DNA of 64,000 bases from Bacillus sp. V2I10 (GCF_030817055.1 NZ_JAUSYV010000001.1:4860001-4924000), one strand, 5' to 3'. Shown: positions 1-8,856, numbered from the stretch's first letter. Translations and numbers: made by a program. Notes: generated from the letters alone by a model not told the origin.

Positions 1-323
1 AAAGTCTTAAAGAACAACGAAATACTGTTTTATCCATTATTCCAGCCATTAAAGATTATGAAGTAGATTTTACATACTACGGTGCAGAAGCTCACTGCAT
101 TGATGATATTCCAATTTTAGGTCCAATCCCTGAAATTACAGGATATTTATTAGCAACTGGATTTAGCGGTCATGGATTTACAATTTCCCCTGCTGTTGGG
201 CAAGTCTTGTCAGAAATTGCCCAAAAGAAAACACCTGCGATTTCCATTGATGAACTCTCTATCATTCGGTCATTTGATACAGAAAAATTAAAGGATAATG
301 CAATTCGTCACATCCCAGGATGA
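1..323 (+). CDS. FAD-dependent oxidoreductase (DAO family), C-terminal part
   Basis: The open frame enters from the left edge (codons in register from base 3) and stops at 321-323, giving about 106 C-terminal residues. The stretch GPIPEITGYLLATGFSGHG followed by SPAVGQ matches the C-terminal FAD-contacting end of D-amino-acid oxidase / sarcosine oxidase-like flavoenzymes, where Gly-rich SGHG lies over the flavin and an acidic residue follows. The N-terminal Rossmann half and substrate domain lie outside the window, so substrate cannot be assigned. The next gene begins 160 bp downstream with its own ribosome site. Confidence 0.75.
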   Translation, partial: SLKEQRNTVLSIIPAIKDYEVDFTYYGAEAHCIDDIPILGPIPEITGYLLATGFSGHGFTISPAVGQVLSEIAQKKTPAISIDELSIIRSFDTEKLKDNAIRHIPG

Positions 324-482
324 ATAAATAATAATTAAAAAAGAAGCCCTTAATGAATTATTAGTGCTGAAGCAAAATGATTAATAATCTTAATGATTTA
401 CATAAAATTTACCTATTTCATAAATGAAGTAAATTAATAACTTATATCCTATTGATATCATATCAAAAAGGAGAAACAATTT

Positions 483-2288
483 ATGCGGATGAAAAATATA
501 ATAATGGCCTTATCACTCGTATGTATGATGGTTTCAATCTTTGCTTATCCTGCGGAGGCTTCTAGGTTGGTTGTTCAAAAAGAATCCGATAGCATTGTGG
601 CGGATTGGAAATTTTCGAAACAGCATGTAAAAAGCGGTACGATTGAAAGTGGGAATTTAATTATTGAAGACGCAAGTAAAAACGGGAATGAATTAGAGCT
701 AGTAACGATTGGAGATCCATCTTCACCAGAATTGGAAAATATGATGAAATGGTCAGAAGATGATGATAATAATCAAGCAAATGTAGATAGCTTACAATTC
801 GCTAATTATAAAAATTCTCCTGCGGGAAGATATTTAAAAACGACCAATGATGCACCGATCAATTCGGAGAAATTTGAAAATGGATTTACCATTGAAGCAG
901 TTTTTAAATTACCAAGTAATTTTAATAGTAGTTTACATAGCTGGATGGGAATTTTAACAAGACAAGGGCAGGCTGCTGATCTTAATAAAACAGAAGGCGA
1001 GAAAGAAATACTTACAACATTATCTGTATCTAGTGATCAAGAAATTCAATGGACAAGCCATCCATCTAATCTAGACTATAATGTAAGCAACTGGTCTCGT
1101 TCTTTAAATACTGATGAGTGGTATCATTTAGCAGTTGTTAATGACGGCCAAACAACAACATTAACTGTTAATGGCGTTAGCGATTACGGAAAATCAGAAC
1201 AAGTCGTAGGCATTGCAGCTTTAGAAGGTAAAGGCTGGAACATTGGTGCATCTGAGTGGGGAAATGAATTAGATGCACTATTTGCAGGTAACATTCAAGA
1301 AATACGAATTGCTAATGAACCTTTACCTGAAAAAGAATGGCTTGTGCAAGATGCTCGGGACGATGAACCATTCGAAGGAACTAACGAGAGCATTCCATTA
1401 TTAACAAACAAAAACAATTATAATTTTCTTTTTGTCCCAGATACACAAAAATATTCAAGTCAAAATCCAGAGATTTTTTATAGCCAAATGAATTGGATTG
1501 CTAAAAACACTAAGAAGAACAATATAGTAATGAATACATTTGTTGGTGACATTGTCGATAGTAATTCAGAAGAGCAATGGCAGAATTCCCTTGAAGCCAT
1601 TTCGTATTTAGATAAAAAAGATATTTCTTATATGATTGCGGCAGGGAATCATGACTATGCTGAAGGAGATCCATTCTTAATCCATTACGGACCGCAGCGT
1701 TTTGAGAATAAAGAATACTATAAAGGATCTTCTCCTTCCGGATATGGCTCTTATGCAATAGTTAAGGCAGGAAGCTATGAATACTTATTATTAATAGTTG
1801 ATATGGAAAATCTTCAAACAGACTTAGAATGGTCAAAAGATGTTTTAAATCGTCATAAAGAAAAACCGACAATTATCGCTTCTCATGATATTATTTATCC
1901 TGAGATTCAAAAGAATAAAACTGTTGTCGCTGAGTCGGCTAACGGCCGGCTGATTTGGGATGAACTTGTAAATGATTACAATCAAGTGTTCATGACGGTA
2001 AATGGACATTATTTTGGAATAGCTCACCACGTTAAACAAAACGCATCAGGGAACGATGTCATTCAAATGCTAGTCAATTACCAATCTAATTATCGAGGGG
2101 GAAATGGCTGGCTAAGACTTGCAGAATTTGATGAAAAGAAAAACAAACTGTTTTTCCGTACGTATTCACCATTTGTCGATAACATGCCAAACAAAGAAAA
2201 AACGTATATCGATTATAGATTTTTAACAGATGAATACAATTTATTTGAATTAGATTTTAATTTTAAAAAGAGATTTAACTTGAATTGA
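483..2288 (+). CDS. secreted LamG-domain metallophosphoesterase
   Basis: A 601-residue exported protein. Residues 1-26 form a signal peptide (positive start, hydrophobic core, cut after AEA). Residues about 45-285 resemble a LamG/concanavalin-like sugar-binding domain (WNIGASEWGNELDALFAGNIQEIRIAN). Residues about 315-560 are a calcineurin-like phosphoesterase with the metal-site motifs in order: DTQ near 320, GDIVD near 353, GNHDY near 388, HDIIYPE near 468 and NGHYF near 507. The start is supported by AAAAAGGAG just upstream. Likely a cell-wall or medium phosphodiesterase/phosphatase; substrate unknown. It appears monocistronic, with terminators after it. Confidence 0.8.
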   Translation: MRMKNIIMALSLVCMMVSIFAYPAEASRLVVQKESDSIVADWKFSKQHVKSGTIESGNLIIEDASKNGNELELVTIGDPSSPELENMMKWSEDDDNNQANVDSLQFANYKNSPAGRYLKTTNDAPINSEKFENGFTIEAVFKLPSNFNSSLHSWMGILTRQGQAADLNKTEGEKEILTTLSVSSDQEIQWTSHPSNLDYNVSNWSRSLNTDEWYHLAVVNDGQTTTLTVNGVSDYGKSEQVVGIAALEGKGWNIGASEWGNELDALFAGNIQEIRIANEPLPEKEWLVQDARDDEPFEGTNESIPLLTNKNNYNFLFVPDTQKYSSQNPEIFYSQMNWIAKNTKKNNIVMNTFVGDIVDSNSEEQWQNSLEAISYLDKKDISYMIAAGNHDYAEGDPFLIHYGPQRFENKEYYKGSSPSGYGSYAIVKAGSYEYLLLIVDMENLQTDLEWSKDVLNRHKEKPTIIASHDIIYPEIQKNKTVVAESANGRLIWDELVNDYNQVFMTVNGHYFGIAHHVKQNASGNDVIQMLVNYQSNYRGGNGWLRLAEFDEKKNKLFFRTYSPFVDNMPNKEKTYIDYRFLTDEYNLFELDFNFKKRFNLN

Positions 2289-2404
2289 ACAAAAAGAGAT
2301 GTCTCACATGAGGAATATCCATTTAGGATGGTTCGTTTTGAGGGAGAAATTTTATACTTTTTTACTTTAAGTTTTATTACTTCTATTTTTGTTGTTACGT
2401 AATG

Positions 2405-2451
2405 CTCCATTTCGTTAAGCTGTAAGCAGCAAAACGGAATGGAGTTTTTCT
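2405..2451 (+). terminator. intrinsic terminator
   Basis: CTCCATTTCGTT pairs imperfectly with AACGGAATGGAG across an 18-base loop and is followed by TTTTTCTTT. It would end transcripts from the LamG-phosphoesterase gene about 115 bp upstream. Confidence 0.6.
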
Positions 2452-2481
2452 TTGGAAGCTGATGGAATTGCTAATATAACA

Positions 2482-2521
2482 AAAAAGAGCGTGATCAACT
2501 AAATGATCAAAGCTCTTTTTC
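2482..2521. terminator. bidirectional hairpin terminator
   Basis: AAAAAGAGC and TGATCA pair with TGATCA and GCTCTTTTT. The A-run before and T-run after make it usable in both directions, separating the plus-strand phosphoesterase gene from the minus-strand acetyltransferase. The rest of 2289-2658 shows no convincing gene. Confidence 0.6.
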
Positions 2522-2658
2522 GTTTCATTATAATTTTATCTAGCTCAACCTCTTTAAGGTCAGTGGATTGCAATATTTGTAAGTAAGTTTGACGGTTAGG
2601 TACTTTTCCGATGGCTTCCCGCTTGTTCGATTTACAATTTGATAGTTCACAATGGTTT

Positions 2659-3183
2659 TCACTTTAACAAAGAATAAATATTCGTATCAAACGGAATATC
2701 ATTTTGATACATATAATTTTTCAAAATTCCTTCTTTTATAAAGCCTAATTTTGTTAACAATTTATTAGATGCTTTATTTTCAACAAAAACAACTGCTCCA
2801 ATACGCATTAAACCAAGCTCTTTAAAACCATAAGAAATCACTTTACTAACAGCTTCAGCTGCAAATCCATTGCCCCAATGTTCAGGAAAAAGCGCATAGC
2901 TTATTTCTGCTCTCTTATGTTCAGGAGACCACTCTTGAAACCCAATTGTCCCGATAATACCAGCCGTACCTTTCATTTCAATTCCCCATTTAATACCATG
3001 TTTTTCATCGTAATTCTTCGAAAAATTCCTGACAATTTGTTTCACCTGATCAAGACTTGTTAATGGATTTTGTCCATAATAACGTAATACATCTTCATTA
3101 GAGAAACAATTAAATATATCTAAGGCGTCATATTCAATAAGCTCTCTCAATACTAACCGTTCTGTTTCTAATATAGGAAACAT
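2659..3183 (-). CDS. GNAT N-acetyltransferase, RimJ/RimL-like
   Basis: A 174-residue protein opening with the ETERLVLRELIEYDALDIF pattern typical of RimJ/RimL-type acetyltransferases. The core EISYALFPEHWGNGFAAEAVSKVI holds the acetyl-CoA pyrophosphate loop (GNGFAAEA), followed by KASNKLLTKLGFIKEGILK, the usual last helix and strand. Family members acetylate N-termini of proteins or small amines; the substrate here is not readable. The start has GGGAGTGGGAGA immediately upstream. It lies 58 bp downstream of the LysR gene on the same strand and could be cotranscribed with it. Confidence 0.8.
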   Translation of the reverse strand: MFPILETERLVLRELIEYDALDIFNCFSNEDVLRYYGQNPLTSLDQVKQIVRNFSKNYDEKHGIKWGIEMKGTAGIIGTIGFQEWSPEHKRAEISYALFPEHWGNGFAAEAVSKVISYGFKELGLMRIGAVVFVENKASNKLLTKLGFIKEGILKNYMYQNDIPFDTNIYSLLK

Positions 3184-3241
3184 TCTCCCACTCCCTTTTG
3201 TTTGAACCTATAGTCACCTTACGATTTTAAATCTAATTTCA

Positions 3242-4114
3242 TTACCCTCCTTGTACAAGTTCAATGAAGTTTTGAGCTGTTTTTGGCAAGTAGTGATTTT
3301 TAAGGAAAATCACACCTGATTCCCCTAGCTCTTCTGTGTTCTCTACAAGATAAACATGTAAATCTTTCAGCGAATTTAGTTTCACGACTGTTTCGGGGAC
3401 AATGGTTGATCCGAATTTGGAGGAAACCAAATCAAAAAGAATGGATATATCAGAGCACTCGCACATAATATCAGGACTTAACCCTCTGCTTGTAAATGCA
3501 GAAGAAATTTTGTTATACAAACCAAGCCCTTCTGTACTTGGGATAATGAGCGGAACATCAGTAAGCTCCTCAAACGAAACAGAAGATGACATTGTATTAG
3601 ATGAATCAGCAGTTACGAAATAAAAAGGCTCCGGTTTAAGCGAAATCACGTCAAATTCATCATGTTCAAGCGGCAATCTCACTATTGCGAGATCAATTAC
3701 TCTTTCTTTAAGAAGCTTGCACAGCTGCGCGGATTCATTTTGCTGAATTTTATAAGATACACCTGGATACCTTTTTTGAAATGTTTTTAAAAATCTCGGC
3801 AAGTCATAATTCGATAACGTATTCACTCCAATTGAAAGCTTTCCTTTTTTACCTGATCCTGTTTCTATCACTTCGAGCACGGCTTCTTCCATGGCATCTG
3901 TTATTTTAAGAGCATGCTGATACAGCTTATGTCCTGCATCAGTAAGCTCAAGGGATTTCCCCTTTCTTTCCGCCAAGAGTAAACCAAGCTCTGTTTCCAT
4001 CGCTTTCAGCTGCTGACTGAGAGGAGGCTGTGCCATTCTCAAACGATTGGCCGCCGCCGTTATTTGGCCTTCTTCAGCAATAGCGATAAAATACTTCATT
4101 TGTCTGATATCCAT
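3242..4114 (-). CDS. LysR-family transcriptional regulator
   Basis: A 290-residue LysR-type regulator. Residues 1-60 are the winged helix-turn-helix (MDIRQMKYFIAIAEEGQITA, then AANRLRMAQPPLSQQLKAME); residues about 90-285 form the periplasmic-binding-protein-like effector domain (SIGVNTLSNYDLPRFLKTFQ). Length is standard for the family. It is divergent from the nucleobase permease gene across a 394-bp gap that contains a small broken ORF, so it may control the permease, itself or the acetyltransferase downstream. The effector is unknown. Confidence 0.85.
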   Translation of the reverse strand: MDIRQMKYFIAIAEEGQITAAANRLRMAQPPLSQQLKAMETELGLLLAERKGKSLELTDAGHKLYQHALKITDAMEEAVLEVIETGSGKKGKLSIGVNTLSNYDLPRFLKTFQKRYPGVSYKIQQNESAQLCKLLKERVIDLAIVRLPLEHDEFDVISLKPEPFYFVTADSSNTMSSSVSFEELTDVPLIIPSTEGLGLYNKISSAFTSRGLSPDIMCECSDISILFDLVSSKFGSTIVPETVVKLNSLKDLHVYLVENTEELGESGVIFLKNHYLPKTAQNFIELVQGG

Positions 4115-4232
4115 ATGTAACCTGCCTTTTTGGTATATTAAATTCGTATAGTTTCTTAATTATATAAATATTTTTCATATACTAAATCGTATGATAGCAT
4201 AATAGGAAACGAAAAAAAATGGAGAGAACACC

Positions 4233-4363
4233 ATGCTGCATAAACACTTTTATTTGCCGTTATCCTTTTTATCATTATGCTTCTTGTGGTTTTTGACCTT
4301 CATGGGGAGGAGCTAAAGGTGAACAATAGGCGACCCACTTACCCAGAAGAAGACGGGAATTAG
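4233..4363 (+). pseudogene. small membrane-protein ORF, frame-broken
   Basis: ATG at 4233 follows GGAGAGAACACC, a good ribosome site, but its frame ends after 27 codons at 4316. An overlapping frame reads LLFAVILFIIMLLVVFDLHG and then a charged tail (residues GEELKVNNRRPTYPEEDGN) to a stop at 4361-4363. Adding one T to the TTTT run at 4248-4251 would join them into a 43-44 residue single-pass membrane protein with a charged C-terminus. I do not recognise the family. The call rests on the ribosome site plus the two coherent frames and is tentative. Confidence 0.35.
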
Positions 4364-4508
4364 TCTATTAAAAACATGAAAAGGATTGATTGATTCCGGA
4401 TCGTTTATTATGATCATAAATATTACACATGTCTTCCAAATATCGCCACTAAGAATATATTCTTTTTATTATTCTGTTCTAAGGCATAATCGAAATAGGT
4501 GAAAAATA

Positions 4509-5780
4509 ATGAAATTATCCCGATTAACAACACCGCTTGCCTCGATACAGTGGCTGTTTTTTATTTTTGCAAATACGATTGTCGTTCCTATTTCAGTAGG
4601 CGCTGCATTTGAACTTACACCAGATCAAATTGCCATAACCCTCAGAAGCTCTCTGATTTTTACAGGTCTCGCATGCTTTCTTCAAGGGTGGATTGGCCAC
4701 AGATACCCTATAATGGAGGGACATTCCGGAATTATTTGGGGTCTGATTTTAAACCTCGGCATGTCAGCCTCTTCACTCGGCATGAGCTTTTCGCAAATTG
4801 GCGGAGGAATTGCTACAGGAATACTTCTTGCAGGAATAGTAACGATTGTTCTGGCTGCTTTAAACTTAACTTCCGCCGTGCAGAAGATTTTCACACCGAT
4901 GGTTGCCAGTGTGTATCTTTTCCTGCTTGCTTTTCAATTAATTTTAACCTTTTTCAAAGGAATGCTGAAAATTGAACCGGATGGAACAATAAATGCTGCT
5001 GTAAGTTTATTTTCCATTGTCCTTGTTTTTTTCGTCAGCTTGTTAAAAATAAAAGGGAATGCTTTTCTGGGCAATTTCTCTATCCTCCTTGGAATTGTCG
5101 TCGGGTGGATTCTATATTTGCTTTTATTTCCTTCGGAAGGGTCCATGCAAGCAGTTAACGGGCAGGGCTCCATCTTCTTCCCGCTTGGAAAACCAAATCT
5201 CGAATGGGGGATTATCCTGATTGCCTTTCTTGGAGGCATGATGAACCTCAGCAATACGATTGCATCAATACAGGCTGCTGCAAAGCTATACAAAGATCAT
5301 CCTGATGCTGCTTCTTTCAGGAGATCGTTTTTTTTAACAGGTTCTTATTCTGCAGGTGCTTCCCTGCTTGGCCTTGTTTCATATGCACCCTTTACTTCAA
5401 CAATCGGATTTCTAGAAAGCACTCAAATTTTCAGGCGCAAGCCTTTTCTCATTGGCGGGGCTCTCATTACCCTTTTGGGCATTTTCCCGCCGCTCGTAGC
5501 CATTCTTGTCACACTTCCGATAACAGTCGGAAACGCTGTCCTCTTCGTTGCTTATCTGCAGCTTTTCGGCACAGCACTTAAAAGCATTCAAGGAACAAAC
5601 TTTGACTCAAAAACCATTTTCCGGATTGCAGCTCCTTTATTGCTCGGCGTGAGCATCATGAACACAGATCCTGCTGTCTTTCAGGATTTATCTGTCTATA
5701 TTTCCCCGCTATTATCTAACGGTCTGATGATGGGAATTCTGCTGTCAATTTTGCTTGAGGCTTTTGTGAAGTGGGAATAA
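4509..5780 (+). CDS. nucleobase:cation symporter-2 family permease
   Basis: A 423-residue polytopic membrane protein with about 12-14 hydrophobic segments. The opening SIQWLFFIFANTIVVPISVG and the mid-region GGMMNLSNTIASIQAA resemble the NCS2 (xanthine/uracil permease) family, with the usual QxxxxxFANT-type region in helix 1 and a substrate-site region around NLSNT. It most resembles the divergent YwdJ-like branch of bacilli as I remember it. No purine-riboswitch pattern is visible upstream, although many family genes carry one. Substrate is unproven. Confidence 0.75.
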   Translation: MKLSRLTTPLASIQWLFFIFANTIVVPISVGAAFELTPDQIAITLRSSLIFTGLACFLQGWIGHRYPIMEGHSGIIWGLILNLGMSASSLGMSFSQIGGGIATGILLAGIVTIVLAALNLTSAVQKIFTPMVASVYLFLLAFQLILTFFKGMLKIEPDGTINAAVSLFSIVLVFFVSLLKIKGNAFLGNFSILLGIVVGWILYLLLFPSEGSMQAVNGQGSIFFPLGKPNLEWGIILIAFLGGMMNLSNTIASIQAAAKLYKDHPDAASFRRSFFLTGSYSAGASLLGLVSYAPFTSTIGFLESTQIFRRKPFLIGGALITLLGIFPPLVAILVTLPITVGNAVLFVAYLQLFGTALKSIQGTNFDSKTIFRIAAPLLLGVSIMNTDPAVFQDLSVYISPLLSNGLMMGILLSILLEAFVKWE

Positions 5781-5782
5781 AT

Positions 5783-5930
5783 AAATGCGGAACCGATTCG
5801 TTAGCCCTAGGCAGATAAAAATACCCCCCGATTAGTCCGGGTTTGACTTTTTGGGGGTATTTGTTTGACCAAAGGTGGAACTGAACAATTAGAAATGCGG
5901 AACCTGCGGGTTATCGCAGCCATTATCTAA
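5783..5930. repeat. dispersed stem-loop repeat, locus 1
   Basis: A 110-bp unit begins AAATGCGGAACCGA at 5783 and restarts as AAATGCGGAACC at 5893. Inside, AAATACCCCC (5819-5828) pairs with GGGGGTATTT (5853-5862), and AGTC pairs with GACT around the loop CGGGTTT, followed by TTGTTT. The same layout and loop occur in the 123-bp units at 18656-18901. The hairpin also looks like a rho-independent terminator for the permease gene. Confidence 0.7.
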
Positions 5931-5933
5931 CAT

Positions 5934-5967
5934 TAAAAACGTCTATCTGCTTTGATAAACGTTTTTT
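5934..5967 (+). terminator. intrinsic terminator
   Basis: AAAACGT and TATC pair with GATA and ACGTTTT, with a TTTTTTG tail. It separates the permease/repeat region from the ArsR-family regulator. The rest of 5781-6093 is repeat and probable promoter sequence. Confidence 0.6.
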
Positions 5968-6093
5968 GTCCTATTTCCGTTTCAACCGAGCAATTAATCA
6001 ACTTTTATTGTTAAAATATTGTCAAATCGTTTCATACCGAATATACTTTAATCCTTGATGAAAGATAATCGATCTTGATGAAAGGTGATAAAT

Positions 6094-6411
6094 ATGGAAC
6101 AAGCTCTAAATAACGATACATTCGCACTCTATGAAAAAAAATTCAAAGCACTTGCTGATCAAAAACGCCTGGAAATTCTTCATCTCATTTGTCAGCACCA
6201 GTCCGTGTGCGTTTGCGATTTGAGTGAAATGATAAACATGCCCCAATCTAAATTATCCTATCATCTTAAAATTTTATTGGACGGAGAGTTGATTTTAAAA
6301 GAGTCAAAAGGCACCTGGAGTTATTATTCTTTTAATAAAAGAGAAGTGAATCAGCTTCTTTCAAAAGAATTATGCAGCCTTTTCAAATCAAGCTGCCGAG
6401 AGGAAAAGTGA
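6094..6411 (+). CDS. ArsR/SmtB-family metal-responsive repressor
   Basis: A 105-residue winged-helix regulator. The ATG at 6094 is preferred over a GTG nine bases upstream because AAAGGTGAT sits at the right distance from it. The motif SVCVCDL (Cys39, Cys41) in the DNA-recognition helix region is the classical thiolate site for As(III), Cd(II) or similar ions, and MPQSKLSYHLKILLDGELI is the recognition helix and wing. Two more Cys lie near the C-terminus. No metal pump is next to it, so it may act in trans or on itself; the ars operon in this window has its own ArsR. Confidence 0.8.
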   Translation: MEQALNNDTFALYEKKFKALADQKRLEILHLICQHQSVCVCDLSEMINMPQSKLSYHLKILLDGELILKESKGTWSYYSFNKREVNQLLSKELCSLFKSSCREEK

Positions 6412-6431
6412 TACTGAGAGATCACTTTTTT
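6404..6431 (+). terminator. intrinsic terminator overlapping a stop codon
   Basis: AAGTGAT pairs with ATCACTT, followed by TTTTTTAATG. The left arm includes the last codons of the ArsR-family gene. Confidence 0.65.
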
Positions 6432-6487
6432 AATGTTTTTTCTGATTTTAGGCAAAAAAAAATAGCTCTCACTATTTTGGTCACAGC

Positions 6488-6967
6488 TTATGATATTTTT
6501 CTGGTCATCAGCATTTCATTAGCCTGATTTTCCGTGCAGCCTTTGATTAAGATAAGTTCGCTGACAAAGATATTCCTGGCGTTGTTCAGCATTTGTTTTT
6601 CACTTGTGTTTAAGGCTTTATCAAGACTTTTCCGCATGAGGTCTCTTACTACTTCAGCCCCCTGCTGGATTTCCCCTGATTTTATTTTATCCATATTGGT
6701 TTTATATCGTTCTTTCCAAGGCAGCAGCTCATCTGATTCTCCGTCATGAAAAACAACCAATACTTCTTCCAGCTTTCCTTGATTTTCAACAGGACGAATA
6801 CCGAGCTTATTCAATTTTTGCAAAGGGATCATAATCTGCAAATTCCCGATGGACAGCTGAATAACAAAGTACTCCTGTTTCTTGCCTTGTATCTCCATCT
6901 CTTTTACAGATTCTATAATTCCTGCTCCGTGCATTGGGTACATAATTTTGTCGCCTATTTTGAACAA
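6488..6967 (-). CDS. CarD-family transcription factor
   Basis: A 159-residue CarD/CdnL-type protein. The N-terminal Tudor-like RNA-polymerase-interacting domain is clear: FKIGDKIMYPMHGAGIIESV, then IQLSIGNLQIMIPLQKLNKLG. The C-terminal half (from about residue 75) is helical and basic, as in CarD proteins that bind the upstream edge of promoter bubbles. Bacilli carry a homologue usually called YdeB. It acts in the cytoplasm on the beta subunit of RNA polymerase. No obvious operon partner. Confidence 0.85.
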   Translation of the reverse strand: MFKIGDKIMYPMHGAGIIESVKEMEIQGKKQEYFVIQLSIGNLQIMIPLQKLNKLGIRPVENQGKLEEVLVVFHDGESDELLPWKERYKTNMDKIKSGEIQQGAEVVRDLMRKSLDKALNTSEKQMLNNARNIFVSELILIKGCTENQANEMLMTRKIS

Positions 6968-7111
6968 AAAAACACCTCCATATGGTATCTATTTACAGTA
7001 TACCACACGAAGGTGTATATATCAAATTTTTAATTTTAACATCATTTATTATTTGATGTCAATAGTTTTTTTATTTTTTTATTTATAAAGCTGTCGGGCT
7101 TCCATCAAGGC

Positions 7112-7924
7112 TTATACACATTTCTTTCCGTTCCTCTCACAAACCTTGATGGCATTGATTTCTCCGCCAATCAAAATCGCAAATCCTGATAAATAAAGCC
7201 AGGTTATGAGAACGATGACACCGCCAAGACTGCCGTATGTAGCATTAAAATTTCCAAACTGAGAAACATAGAATGCAAACCCAAGCGATACAAGCTGCCA
7301 AAGGATAGTTGCGATGATTGCCCCGAAGTAGACACCTTTTAAAGTCATCTCTTCATTAGGAGCCAAATAATACAAAACCATCAGCACAGCACACATCATT
7401 AGAAAAGATATTAAAAACCTCATTACATTTAAAATAATTTCATTGTCACTTACAAACGAAAAATAATTTCCAACAAATCCGATAATTGCACTTCCAAACA
7501 CAGGCAATACAAGTGTAAGAGCAAACGTAATGACAAGACCGATTGTCATAATAACTGCGTGAAGGCGAATTTTCCAGAAAGAACGGGATTCTTCCACAAT
7601 AAACGCTTTGTTTAACGACCGGATAAGGGCATTTGTTGCATTAGACGCTGACCAAATAGTAGCCAAAATACCAAATGACAGCAAGCCTCCGTTAGGTTCG
7701 TTTATTAACCCTTCTAAATGGTCAGAAAGCATTCCTCCTACTTCTGCAGGCGCATATTGGTTTATAATATCAACCATACTGCTCGTTTCAATATTAAAGT
7801 AAGGAAGCAATGCGACCAAGAAAATAAGAAGCGGAAATAAGGATAGTAAAAAGAAGTGGGACAGCACAGCTGCCTGATCTCCTGTTTCATGCAGCTGTAT
7901 TCGTTTAATAAGTTCTTTAATCAA
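7112..7924 (-). CDS. YihY/BrkB-family membrane protein
   Basis: A 270-residue integral membrane protein with about six hydrophobic helices. HETGDQAAVLSHFFLLSLFP at the N-terminus, GILATIWSASNATNALIRSLN in the middle and TYGSLGGVIVLITWLYLSGF near the end are hallmarks of the YihY/BrkB (UPF0761) family. The start is TTG with GGAGGTG seven bases upstream. Function in this family is not settled (export has been proposed); the old RNase BN name is not supported. It is divergent from the PAP2 phosphatase gene. Confidence 0.85.
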   Translation of the reverse strand: MIKELIKRIQLHETGDQAAVLSHFFLLSLFPLLIFLVALLPYFNIETSSMVDIINQYAPAEVGGMLSDHLEGLINEPNGGLLSFGILATIWSASNATNALIRSLNKAFIVEESRSFWKIRLHAVIMTIGLVITFALTLVLPVFGSAIIGFVGNYFSFVSDNEIILNVMRFLISFLMMCAVLMVLYYLAPNEEMTLKGVYFGAIIATILWQLVSLGFAFYVSQFGNFNATYGSLGGVIVLITWLYLSGFAILIGGEINAIKVCERNGKKCV

Positions 7925-8053
7925 TCTGCGACACCTCCAATTGTAGTATTCTTTTTCCTTAAATCTTTTTCTTAAAACCTGAAACGATCAATAATGTTTG
8001 CTGTATAATCAAAAGTGGTATTTTCTTTATTAAATACGGTAAGGAGTTTTGCA

Positions 8054-8704
8054 ATGAAGAAAGATTCACAAGAAAAGATGTCAAAGGCTTTTATCATGTA
8101 TTCCATCCTGATGATCGGGGCGTTCAGCTTTATCTTTATTGAATTTGCAGACGACGTCATCGAAATGGAGCTGCGCTCATTTGATACCCCCATCATGCAA
8201 TATATACACGAATTGCGCACCCCTCTGCTTGGCCAAATCATGTCTGGCATTACTTCCCTTGGTTCAGTAACCGGCATCATGATTGGAATGTCTATCGCTC
8301 TCATTCTGCTGTTCATCAACCGAAAGTGGTGGGAAGGACTGTTTTTAATTGTGGCAGTAACCGGTTCATCTCTTTTGAATTATTATTTGAAATGGATGTT
8401 TAAAAGAGACCGCCCCACTTTTAATCCTCTTATTACAGAAAGCGGCTATAGTTTCCCAAGCGGACATTCTATGGTTTCCTTTTCGTTCATTGGTATTCTT
8501 GCATACTTATTAACTCTAATGGTCAAAAAGAAGAGCCTTAAGGTACTTATTATGGCCTTGTTCTTTTTCATCGTTTTTTTAATTGGCTTCAGCAGAATCT
8601 ACCTTGGCGTGCATTACCCAAGCGATGTGATTGCAGGGTTTGCTGCGGGAGGCGCGTGGCTTGTCATTTGTATTGTGGCCCTGAAGTTTAAAGCTAAAAT
8701 ATAG
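8054..8704 (+). CDS. PAP2-family lipid phosphatase
   Basis: A 216-residue membrane phosphatase. ATG at 8054 is chosen because AAGGAG lies eight bases upstream; an in-frame GTG at 8015 has no such site. The three-part acid phosphatase signature is complete: KWMFKRDRP, then SFPSGHSM, then SRIYLGVHYPSDVIAG, which supply the Arg, His and Asp-linked His of the catalytic centre. Five to six transmembrane helices place it in the membrane, where relatives dephosphorylate undecaprenyl pyrophosphate, phosphatidate or phosphatidylglycerophosphate. Confidence 0.85.
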   Translation: MKKDSQEKMSKAFIMYSILMIGAFSFIFIEFADDVIEMELRSFDTPIMQYIHELRTPLLGQIMSGITSLGSVTGIMIGMSIALILLFINRKWWEGLFLIVAVTGSSLLNYYLKWMFKRDRPTFNPLITESGYSFPSGHSMVSFSFIGILAYLLTLMVKKKSLKVLIMALFFFIVFLIGFSRIYLGVHYPSDVIAGFAAGGAWLVICIVALKFKAKI

Positions 8705-8738
8705 AAGAGCCCGGAGAAGTTCCCCAGGCTCTTTTTGT
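8705..8738 (+). terminator. intrinsic terminator
   Basis: AGAGCCCGG pairs with CCAGGCTCT, followed by TTTTTG, directly after the PAP2 stop codon. Confidence 0.75.
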
Positions 8739-8745
8739 ATTGGAT

Positions 8746-8782
8746 AGCTGGCATTAATACTGTACATCTACGAATGCCAGCT
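8746..8782. repeat. perfect 10-bp inverted repeat
   Basis: AGCTGGCATT (8746-8755) and AATGCCAGCT (8773-8782) are exact reverse complements around a 17-base spacer. No T-run follows, so a simple terminator is unlikely. It sits in the gap between the PAP2 gene and rocG. Confidence 0.5.
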
Positions 8783-8856
8783 AGATTGCGGGCTATTTTC
8801 AGCGGGGTGCTCAATATCATGCCTATTTCCTGTATAGCGCAAATAGAGGCAGCCAG

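Noticed and set aside
2499..2664. Open minus-strand frame of about 53 codons with protein-like composition (containing TYLQILQSTDLKEVELDKII)
   Set aside because: No usable start codon or ribosome site, and it overlaps a terminator. It may be the relic of a gene, but I cannot support a feature.
4364..4508. Purine riboswitch ahead of the nucleobase permease
   Set aside because: The conserved aptamer core and its three-stem order are not present; only AT-rich sequence is seen.
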